Shown here: piece after piece, positions 27,478 to 35,439 of the stretch | Layout of the letters: the number at the start of each line of letters is the position of its first letter | Position numbering within the stretch: position 1 is the stretch's first letter | Assembly: GCA_903824675.1 (NCBI GenBank) | Contig: CAIJXV010000102.1 | Location: forward strand, 1-64,000 | From: an uncultured bacterium | GTDB taxonomy: Bacteria > Verrucomicrobiota > Kiritimatiellia > CAIKKV01 > CAIJXV01 | Length of the DNA: 64,000 nt | Reading direction: 5' to 3' | Notes under the pieces: generated by a model | Seen by the model: only the letters and a program-made list of their open reading frames with translations | What the model was told of the DNA's origin: nothing | Databases searched by the model: none | Translations under genes and position numbers: made by a program

Positions 27478-27803
27478 ATCTCCGGCAAGGTGTGCGTCTT
27501 CTTGAAGACACCGGTTCTCGTGTTTTCGCCCGTGCCTTAAGATATCGAGTGGTCTCTGCCCCTCCACGCTGTTGTGTCGGAGAGGAGTCAGGGATCTGCG
27601 AACACATTGTTTTAAGGATCTGAGTTCGGTGGCCGAGCCCAATCAGGTGACGATTACCGACACTATCACCAGCAACCGTACCGTACTTGCCGATGTGGCG
27701 TTATCGGTCGAGAAATTTCAGGAACGAGACGGATCGCGCTTGAAATATTCGGGTTGCTAATCATCGCATACATCTCAATAGAAACTTCCTGATCGGCTAG
27801 AGT
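27478..27803. other. Intergenic region with a hairpin and a doubtful short frame
   Basis: About 325 bases. GTCTTC-TT-GAAGAC (27496-27509) forms a small hairpin 19 bases after the VOC gene, possibly ending that transcript. A frame ending at 27760 encodes a segment with SVAEPNQVTITDTITSNRTV, but it has no start with ribosome-binding site and I recognise no family. It could be a fragment of a lost gene. Confidence 0.4.
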
Positions 27804-28874
27804 TTACCCGTTGAGCCGCGCGACTAGGGAGGCCAGCCGGGTGGCCCCATCATGGATGGCCAGTCGGCGGGCCGCTTCGCGAAGAGCCGCGTATCGTTCC
27901 GGTTGGTGGGCGAGCGTTTCGATGAATTCCGCCAGACGTTCCGGGGTGGCCTGGGCTTGGGGGATCCAATCCGCTGCCCCGGCTTCGGTCACTGCGCGGG
28001 CATTGGCGGATTGGTGGTCCCGGGCGGCTTCCGGGTAGGGGATCAGGAGAGACGGCAGTCCGCATGCGAGCAATTCTGCGCAGGAGGTCGCGCCGGCCCG
28101 GCTGATGACCAGATCGCTACGGCCAAAGAGGTGCGGCATATCCTGGAAGAAGGCGTGGACTTCGTGGGGGACACCCGCCTGTGCATAGGCGGCTGCGAGC
28201 GAATCAGCATCCTGTCTGCCGGCGAGATGAATGATGAAAATCGGCATGCCTTTCCGATGCAGGGCGAGCACCGCGTCGCGGACAGCCTCATTGACTCGGT
28301 GTGCTCCTTGACTTCCACCCATGGCCAAAAGGGTGAGTCCGCTGGCGTTTTTGGGGGAGGCAGCCGGGGGAAGGGTTTCAAAGCCCGCCCGCAGGGGAAT
28401 ACCGGTAACAACCATATTCGGGTGGGAGAGATGGTGGCGACAAGAATCAAAGTTGACGGCAATGGCTTGGGCCAGGTGGCTTAGAACGATCGTCGCCAGA
28501 CCGGGAATGGCATTGCTTTCGTGCAATACCACCGGTATCCGGCGGAACCACGCGGCGACCACGGGGCCAATGGAAGAATAGCTTCCCATGGCCAGCAGGC
28601 GATCCGGGCGTTCCTGTCCGAGTAGTCGAAAACAGCGCCAGATCGCGCGGCACATTTTAAAGAACGCGATGACTTTGCGAACGGGATTCCCGCTAAACCC
28701 TTGGGCGGGGATGGTTTGGACCGGGCCGTTCCAGACTGAGGCGACGGTGTTTTCAATCTGTTGGCCGGCCAACCAGAGGGTGACTTCGTGCCCTTGCGCG
28801 CTGAGTTCACGGGCGGTTGCGAGTCCGGGAAAAGTATGGCCTCCCGATCCGCCACAGGCGACGACAATTTTCAT
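27804..28874 (-). CDS. murG: MurG-type UDP-GlcNAc:undecaprenyl-PP-MurNAc-pentapeptide GlcNAc transferase
   Basis: A 356-residue GT-B glycosyltransferase of family GT28. The N-terminal glycine loop is CGGSGGHTFPG (canonical GGTGGHxxPA). VLHESNAIPG is the conserved lipid-I-side motif. AMGGSQGAHRVNE is the second glycine loop, and SRAGATSCAELLACGLPSLLIPYP contains the UDP-GlcNAc binding segment. MurG makes lipid II on the inner membrane face for peptidoglycan. I start at ATG 28874, whose ATGA overlaps the stop of the upstream alcohol dehydrogenase gene. It is outside any mur/fts cluster, so a divergent role on another lipid-linked glycan is possible. Confidence 0.85.
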   Translation of the reverse strand: MKIVVACGGSGGHTFPGLATARELSAQGHEVTLWLAGQQIENTVASVWNGPVQTIPAQGFSGNPVRKVIAFFKMCRAIWRCFRLLGQERPDRLLAMGSYSSIGPVVAAWFRRIPVVLHESNAIPGLATIVLSHLAQAIAVNFDSCRHHLSHPNMVVTGIPLRAGFETLPPAASPKNASGLTLLAMGGSQGAHRVNEAVRDAVLALHRKGMPIFIIHLAGRQDADSLAAAYAQAGVPHEVHAFFQDMPHLFGRSDLVISRAGATSCAELLACGLPSLLIPYPEAARDHQSANARAVTEAGAADWIPQAQATPERLAEFIETLAHQPERYAALREAARRLAIHDGATRLASLVARLNG

Positions 28875-30043
28875 GAAGTTTCTCGATGGATGGACGACCG
28901 TTCGGCCGTCATCGTTGGAAGGCGACAACCCAGATCTCGCAAGAGGGTCAGGACATCCGGGCGGGTAACAGTTTTACAATTGGCCTGGCAGGATCCGGAC
29001 GCGAGCGTTTCCTTGACGATGAATTCCAGCGAGTCGGAGATGTCAACGCCTTCCAGAGGGGAGTGGATATCGAACGCGGACAGATGGGAACGGATGACCG
29101 AGATGGCATCTCCCTCTAGTGCACACGAGAGGCGGTCGTATTTTTCGCCGAGCGATGTTCGGTTCAATTCCAAGGCGAGCGGGAGGCACAGCGCGCAAAT
29201 CCGGCCATGGGGAATATGATAAAGACTACCCAACGGGTGGGCTATCCCATGGACAATACCCAGCCGGGCCATGGAAAGGACCAGGCCGCCGAAATAACTG
29301 CCGGATAACAGCCCCAAACGGTCGTCGTCGGTCGCAGCCCCTGAGTAAACGGGTGGCAAATGTCGATGGAGGAGGTCAATCGATTCCAATGCGACCGAAT
29401 CACTGAGTCGGGAAGCATAGCGACTGGTGTAGGCTTCAATGGCCTGGGTGAGTGCGTCCATACCGGAATCTGCGATCACCGGGGCAGGACATCCGATCAA
29501 CAAGTTGGGATCCAGTATGACGCACCGCGGCATCCAGCGGGGATCGCGAATCGATTTTTTTCGGCGATCCCCTGGATGGATCAGGACCGCATTAACCGTG
29601 GCTTCGGATCCGGTGCCGGCCGTGGTTGGCGCTGCCAGGAAGGGGAGGGGGTCTACTTCGAGCGGGGCTCCGTTAAAATAGGCGGTAGGGGATTGGTGGG
29701 CATGGGCGAGTCCGGCGGCCGCCTTGGCCAAGTCGAGGACACTTCCACCCCCGATGGCGGCGATCCAGTCGATGGGCCGGGAGCGGATGGATTGGAGGAG
29801 CAATTCAAGTTGATCCAAAGTGGGTTCTCCTCCGACATGGACGGCGAGGTCCAGAGAGATGCCGGGCGGAGCCAATTGGGTTAGCGTTGTGGAGAGACCG
29901 GATTTGACGGCACTTTTGCCGATGACGAGCAGGCCGCGGGGGCCCCAGTCCTGAACGGCCTCGAACAGAGCGTGAATACGCCCGGGGCCGGAAAGAGTCG
30001 TCGGGGGCAGGAGAAGGGGGTCGGGGAGAAAGGGGGCTGTCAT
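28871..30043 (-). CDS. Iron-containing alcohol dehydrogenase family protein
   Basis: A 390-residue group III dehydrogenase. The NAD-binding GGGSVLDLAKA and TAGTGSEAT motifs are present. The metal ligands are expected at D in DSGMDALTQAIEAY and the three histidines of GIVHGIAHPLGSLYHIPHG. I start at ATG 30043; a longer frame adds 16 residues. Substrates in this family range from ethanol, glycerol and 1,3-propanediol to phosphonoacetaldehyde-type compounds. The four-base overlap with murG indicates a two-gene operon, hinting at alcohol/aldehyde chemistry tied to a lipid or sugar precursor. Confidence 0.85.
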   Translation of the reverse strand: MTAPFLPDPLLLPPTTLSGPGRIHALFEAVQDWGPRGLLVIGKSAVKSGLSTTLTQLAPPGISLDLAVHVGGEPTLDQLELLLQSIRSRPIDWIAAIGGGSVLDLAKAAAGLAHAHQSPTAYFNGAPLEVDPLPFLAAPTTAGTGSEATVNAVLIHPGDRRKKSIRDPRWMPRCVILDPNLLIGCPAPVIADSGMDALTQAIEAYTSRYASRLSDSVALESIDLLHRHLPPVYSGAATDDDRLGLLSGSYFGGLVLSMARLGIVHGIAHPLGSLYHIPHGRICALCLPLALELNRTSLGEKYDRLSCALEGDAISVIRSHLSAFDIHSPLEGVDISDSLEFIVKETLASGSCQANCKTVTRPDVLTLLRDLGCRLPTMTAERSSIHRETS

Positions 30044-30167
30044 GGGATTGAGCCTCTGAGTCGGGAATGACTTTGATCCTGCGCAGGCCATTGACGAAGT
30101 TGAGAAAACTGCGGATTGCCGAATGACGAGGTCGTCATTATCAAGTGGAAATACGTCACTCTGGGAC

Positions 30168-30256
30168 GAGCGCCCTCCCCAGCGAAGAACGGCGCTCTTG
30201 CGCGCCTACTACTAACACCTGTTCGTTGCCGTTCGTAGTAGCGCCGAGTGAGGCGC
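30168..30256. repeat. Cluster of nested inverted repeats
   Basis: Three consecutive palindromic pairs: GAGCGCC (30168-30174) with GGCGCTC (30191-30197), CTACTAC (30206-30212) with GTAGTAG (30235-30241), and GCGCC (30241-30245) with GGCGC (30252-30256). They lie between the alcohol dehydrogenase and cupin genes. They look like REP-type intergenic elements; similar GC-rich palindromes occur elsewhere in the window. Confidence 0.5.
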
Positions 30257-30308
30257 GTTTCCTCCGAGTCATTCGTATAATCCATAAATAGGGTGGGGGA
30301 AGCGCCGG

Positions 30309-30674
30309 TTACGTGTAGGACATGATGACCGCGACGATTTCCATGTCAATGTTTCCAGTATTGATCACTGAGTGTTCGGCGCCATTGCCGGTCAGGATCG
30401 AGTCGCCGGCGGCAATAGGGATTTTCTGATTGCCGTCGTCGAGCAGGCCTGAACCGGACAGGATGACAAAAAGCTCATCTTCGTTTTCATGCTTATGGAT
30501 GCCGATACTGGCCCCGACATGGACCGTGAGTTGGGCGCAAAGCCGTGTTTTGGCGATGATTTCGTCCGGAACGAACATGTGCCGCACGGTTACCTTGCCG
30601 GTACCGCCGCGCATATTTTCACGGACTTCGCTTTTCATTTCGTGGCGTTTACGAAGGAGGGTTTGTTTTTTCAT
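30309..30674 (-). CDS. Cupin-domain protein
   Basis: A 121-residue single cupin. Motif 1 is IGIHKHENEDELFVILSGSG (G-x5-H-x-H-x3,4-E) and motif 2 is the region GAEHSVINTG, giving a 3-His/1-Glu metal site. The N-terminal segment MKSEVRENMRGGTGKV matches a common stand-alone cupin group, and I keep the longer start at 30674 because that group usually carries a preceding basic stretch. The substrate is unknown; sugar isomerase or regulatory functions are typical. It is a single gene on the minus strand. Confidence 0.85.
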   Translation of the reverse strand: MKKQTLLRKRHEMKSEVRENMRGGTGKVTVRHMFVPDEIIAKTRLCAQLTVHVGASIGIHKHENEDELFVILSGSGLLDDGNQKIPIAAGDSILTGNGAEHSVINTGNIDMEIVAVIMSYT

Positions 30675-31300
30675 TGGCGATTACACTACAGCAGTCGGGA
30701 AAGGGATTCAATCGTATTTGATATCAGAACCCGGCAGGATCTTTTCAGAAATTGATGAAGATGATCTAATTGATAAATGAGTGAATCTGCAAATAAGCTG
30801 GCCACTGAGGTTAGGGGTGGGAACAATCCTGCGGCATTGGATGTGCGAGTGATTGGGATGCCTCAGGCCTGAACGGCGATGGTGGCCCGGTGCAATCAGC
30901 CTGATAATTTCAGGCGATTAGTGACGTATATAGTAGGCAAATATCGGGAATTTTACCGGGACCATTTGCCAGAAGTCGTGGTTGAATTACAGATGGTAAT
31001 AAAAGTAGAGGATACTGTTGGGACGATTGTCAGAGGGACCAATTACATGGCCGGTGCACAACCATTGCCAGAAATCCAGGCGACCGACTTCTCGTCGATC
31101 CACGATAACCCTTATATTATTAGGATATTAGAACGTTTTTTGGGTTTATTCGATAATCAGCATCTGTTCGGTCTGTCTGTAGGATATTCACCTAGACGAT
31201 GCCTCGGTTCTGTAGTAATTAACTGAATTTTCATGCTGACTTTTCACCTAAACGCGAGTAGTTTAAAGGCAATTGCGTTAAATCACTTGTAGTGGTGACC
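30675..31300. other. Long intergenic region without a convincing gene
   Basis: About 625 bases, more AT-rich than the neighbours. The longest frame (30879-31226, plus) encodes 115 residues with no recognisable motif and no ribosome-binding site, so I do not call it. The sequence probably holds the upstream control region of the DUF11 surface-protein gene. Confidence 0.4.
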
Positions 31301-34300
31301 ATGAAAATATCAATGCTAAAAAGTAGTATGCGGGCGCATTTATTGCTTATTTCGCTGGGTCTTGTATTTCTAAACTCGGGCTCATTGCTCCAAGCCTCCA
31401 ATCCGGCAGGAGATTTACGCATTGAAGTCCTGAAGGCGTATAATTTAGTCGTTGATTCGAATATTGAGACCCCTGCGTCATATGGACCCCGGGCGGCCTA
31501 TTTGGGAGCAAAACTTTACAATGATGGAACGAATCCGCTGACGGATGTGTTCGCCTATATCGGGGATTTCAAAGGCGGTACGAACGATACTCCCGGCATC
31601 TATCCGTCGCGCGCGCATCCTCCGTTAGTCGGACCATTGCCGGGAAGTCAATTCGCCTTAACGCACGAAGGCGGCAGTTTAGGAACGACCGATGCGACGC
31701 GAAATCTGGGTACCATTCAGCCGGGCGAATATGTCGTGGTTTACTGGTTGGTGAGTTATCCCGTCAAGGATGTCGCTGGACATACGGTTGCAGGCGGAAT
31801 TAAACCCGATGATGATCTCTGGCTGAATTATGACGTTTGGGGAATCGCGAAGGAGGGGACTACTTCAGTGACCGCGGATGTGCCCAATAAAGTGACGATG
31901 CGCAATGAAATATCCGCCATGGCCAACAAGATTCTGCCCAATTCGGCGAATAAGGTTCCGCAGGAATACCAGGATTTATTGCAAAAATATACTCCGTCCT
32001 GGACGAATGCCGCCGATGATGGAACCCCAGGGACACGGATCGTGACCGAAGGCGTTTGGTATGACATGGGGAACATTGGCGATGGTTTCGATAATAACGG
32101 GGACTTGGTGCCGGATCGGAATTTGTGGCTTCAGCCCGTGGGGGATCCCGCGATTTTCGACACGTCCAATTTTCGATTGGTTAAAACGCATGTGCTCTTG
32201 GTCGTCAAGCTCAACAACGGAACCGAGCAGGTCTACGATGTAACCGATCAGCTTTATTTCCAAAATATCGCCGCCAATAATGTGGGTGCGGTCGGATATG
32301 TGGCCTATGAATTCATGACGTTGCAGGGAGGACGTCAGAGCACCCTGAGCCCCTACCAGGAAGCCGCGTCCGGACGAGATAATGAGAAGTTCAATGGGGA
32401 TTACGGTGCCTCTTTGGGATATGGTTCATCCCTGTCCAGTGGTACGTCTCGGGTGGATATGGCTAAAGCGGCGAGCGTGACGGATGCCTTCCCCGGGTCC
32501 AATGTCACCTATTCAATTACCTTTACCAACAGGGGAACCATTAGCGTTGGAAATCCGACAGAGGCGATGCCCCTGGTGATTGTCGATGCCATTCCTTCAG
32601 GAACTTATTATGTCGCGGCGAGTGCCACCAACAATAATCTTTTGCCCGCTGGAGTGAGTAATTATGTCGTTTATTATTCAACCAACAACCAGGCGGGATG
32701 GTTGCCAACCGAGCCGGTTGCCCACTCCGGTTGATGCCACGAATGACGGAGTATTGAATTGGGCAAATATTGGGCCCTTGGCCCCCGGCGCAAGCACCTC
32801 CGTGGTGGTCAATTTCATTGCCGTTCGAAGTTCGGCGGGGACGAATCACACTAATCTCGTGGTCTCAGCCCCGACGACGCCGGTCAACTATCCGTCGGTC
32901 GCAATTCAGACCAGTAGCGCGCCATATCGGATCAGTAGGGTCGGGTTTACGCTGACCAAAACGATGATCGATCCGACCAACCGTCCGGTGGTGGTGAATG
33001 AGCCGGTGACTTTTGCCATCCGGATTGCCAACACAGGCGATATTCCATTGGTAACCGTGCCGGTGCGTGATGTGTATGAGCCGGGCGTCATGGTATATTC
33101 GAATGCAACTCCGGCTTCGGATGATAATCTGAATGACGGGGAAATAACCTGGACAAATGTTGGGCCGCTGAATCCTGGAGTGATGACGACCGTGTTGGTT
33201 CGCTTCACCATGATCGCAAACACCTTGGGGACTTTGCATACCAATAGGGTTATTGCGGCGCCAACAACGGCACCCGACGAGCCGACCGTCCCTCCGCAAA
33301 CCAATCAGGTCACCTTCTCATCTCAATTGGGTTGGATCGGGGATACCGTCTGGGTCGATGATAATTTGAATGGGCTGCCGGATGAGGATCTGGCGACACG
33401 GGGTTTGAATTCCGTGCGGGTTCGTTTGTATCGGATCGGTGTTGGCGGGACGAATTATGTGGGCGAGACTTTCACAGCGACGGTCGCCGGACGGCGCGGA
33501 ACCTATGTCTTCAGTAATTTGACCTATGGCGTATACCAAGTGGTCGTGGATCGTACCACGGTTCCTGCGGGGTTGGATATTTCCACAACCCCTCCCACGG
33601 TGACGGTTTCGCTGACGCCCAATGGATTTAATGTCAGTGCTGATTTCGGATTCATGAAGTCGCGTCCGACTGCGGTTGATTTGATGTGGTTCCGGGGAGC
33701 CCCCGACGGCGATAGGGTTAAATTGTCGTGGGAAACAGCTATTGAACTGAACAACCTGGGCTATAACGTGTATCGGGCATCGAGCGAATCAGGCGGTCGC
33801 CAAAGGCTGAATTCGGCCTTGATTGCCGGTGCAGGAACCGGAATCGGGCAAGTCTATGAGTGGTGGGATGAGGAGCCAGGTAGCGCATCCACGATGTATT
33901 ATTGGTTGGAAGATGTTGAAACGACGGGCCAGGCGGAATGGCATGGGCCGGTGGTTGTGCGACGGATAGAAACCCGCCCGGAAATTTCGTTGCCGATTTC
34001 AACGCTGACCGGGGTGCTGTTCAAGGTGACCGGCGCAACGTTGGGTGCTTTGGGGCTGCCGATCGCCTCGACGGATGCAGACCACTTGCAGATTTGGATA
34101 AATGAGGAACCGGTGTCCTGTTTTGTCACGGCAGAAGCCCGGCCGATGGCGGATGATGATTGGGTGCTCTTCAGCACGGAAGGGCTGACCGTTGCTAATG
34201 TGACGATCGATTTGAGTGGTGAGCCGGGATTACGGATGGTGAAAATATTCTCTCGACCGTCCCGCGTCTCTGGGGACGTCGGGAACCAGAGGGTGGGGGC

Positions 34301-34550
34301 TACTCAGGTTGGTCGTGTCGAGGTGACGCCTGACAAGGTTCGCTACCTGCTCAGCGGCTTTATGGGCGACTCGGCTTGGCTGTTGGATGTGACCGACGCG
34401 CGGAATCCGCGACTGATGATCGGTGCCCAATGGATTCAAGTTTCCGGTGAGGCCGGATTGTACTTCAGTCATCCCGAAGGAGGTCCGGCTCATTGCCTCG
34501 GGGTAGGGTCAACCGCGGTTATCGAGTGGGTACCGCAGACGGACGAATAA
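31301..34550 (+). pseudogene. Large DUF11/SdrD-B surface protein, interrupted by a one-base frameshift
   Basis: Two frames (to TGA near 32734 and from about 32715 to 34550) together make one protein of about 1,080 residues. Deleting one C from the CCC at 32721-32723 restores GWLPTEPVA-TPVDATNDGV. In order it has a signal peptide (LLLISLGLVFLNSGSLLQA), an N-terminal region of about 370 residues, two DUF11-type beta domains ending in WANIGPLAPGAS and WTNVGPLNPGV, an SdrD B-like domain (IGDTVWVDDNLNGLPDED), then WETAIELNNLGYNVYRA...YYWLEDV, a tail often found in secreted PVC proteins. It would be exported or surface attached. The frameshift may be real decay, phase variation or a sequencing error. 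Confidence 0.75.
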
Positions 34551-34715
34551 GGGAAAGTTGGCATGAAGTCTGGCCGCCGGTTGGACTTCGGCTGGGCCAA
34601 AACTTCATCAGGCTGTCAGGATTTGAGCAGATCAGTTCACCCTGAGATCCTCGGCATGACGGAGTTCGCCTTCGACCTTATGGCCGATACAAAACGGAAT
34701 ACAGGATGCCGACCG

Positions 34716-35420
34716 ATGAACTCTGAAAAGTGGGAGGCGCGCTCCGCCGCGCCGACACACTCTCCCCCCTATCGCACAACGATTTGCCATTATTGCCTAG
34801 TCGCCGTCCTGATGCTGGGTCTTATCACCTGCTTGGATTTAATTGCCTCTGCAGGCGGCCTCAATGGGTTTCCGCAAAATGACATCATCCGGTTCGATCC
34901 TCCCACCAATGCGACCGGTGGATACCCTTTCGAGATTCGGGTTCCGCCTTTTCGCGAGGAACTCACTTCATCAGGCTGGGTGTTGTCGTTTCCCGGTCAT
35001 CCGATTTCTGAAACTCCGGGTCATCCCCAGTTGGGTGGGTTGGCCTTTCTTCTGCCCGGCCAAATGGGACATGTGTCCCGGGTTGAATGGGTGCATTCCG
35101 AATTTGAGGATCGCACCAATTTCCCCGTGGCGCCGGTTCCCGCAATGAAACGGATTCACCTGGACGATACTCGATATCGGGACGAATATCTGCGGATCAC
35201 GAACGAGGCGGTGTATGCCAGTGACCACTTTATTCCGGATGCCGGTTTCACGGTCAACGAAGGGCAGATGGCGACCCAGCGGTGGGTTCGGTTGATCTGT
35301 CATCCCAATCAATATTATCCCACCCGCCAGATCCTGCGCTGTCATCGTCGGATTGAAGGTCTGTTGTTTTTTGATCCGGTTCCAGCATCCATCACAAGAA
35401 AAGATGACGATCGACGCTGA
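34716..35420 (+). CDS. Exported protein resembling a C25-peptidase propeptide
   Basis: About 234 residues from ATG 34716. A hydrophobic signal-like segment (CLVAVLMLGLITCLDLIASA) is preceded by a long polar stretch. The mature part has features of gingipain-type propeptides: GHPQLGGLAFLLPG (compare 'G-x-P-x-L-P'), SRVEWVHSEF, and a final RLICHPNQYYPTRQILRCHR, like 'V-x-P-x-Q-Y-x-P-x-x-x-x-L-R-x-Y'. The start is uncertain: an ATG at 34563 is possible, and a GC palindrome (34736-34753) inside the N-terminal part suggests that the true start is later. It ends 19 bases before the C25 peptidase gene. Confidence 0.55.
   Translation: MNSEKWEARSAAPTHSPPYRTTICHYCLVAVLMLGLITCLDLIASAGGLNGFPQNDIIRFDPPTNATGGYPFEIRVPPFREELTSSGWVLSFPGHPISETPGHPQLGGLAFLLPGQMGHVSRVEWVHSEFEDRTNFPVAPVPAMKRIHLDDTRYRDEYLRITNEAVYASDHFIPDAGFTVNEGQMATQRWVRLICHPNQYYPTRQILRCHRRIEGLLFFDPVPASITRKDDDRR
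34736..34753. repeat. GC-rich palindrome GGCGCG-N6-CGCGCC
   Basis: GGCGCG (34736-34741), CTCCGC, CGCGCC (34748-34753). The same style of element appears in intergenic positions at 30168 and 50687. Its presence inside the 5' part of the propeptide-like frame argues that this part may be untranslated. Confidence 0.4.
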
Positions 35421-35424
35421 TTTT

Positions 35425-35433
35425 TGTTATACT
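35425..35433 (+). promoter_or_regulatory. Extended -10 element for a leaderless C25 peptidase transcript
   Basis: TG-T-TATACT (35425-35433) is an extended -10. A start seven bases downstream falls at 35440, the A of the peptidase ATG. No Shine-Dalgarno sequence is visible, which fits a leaderless mRNA. Confidence 0.4.
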
Positions 35434-35439
35434 TCTTAA

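Noticed and set aside
30879-31226. 115-codon plus-strand frame
   Set aside because: No ribosome-binding site, no recognisable motif, unusual composition; listed only as part of an intergenic region.
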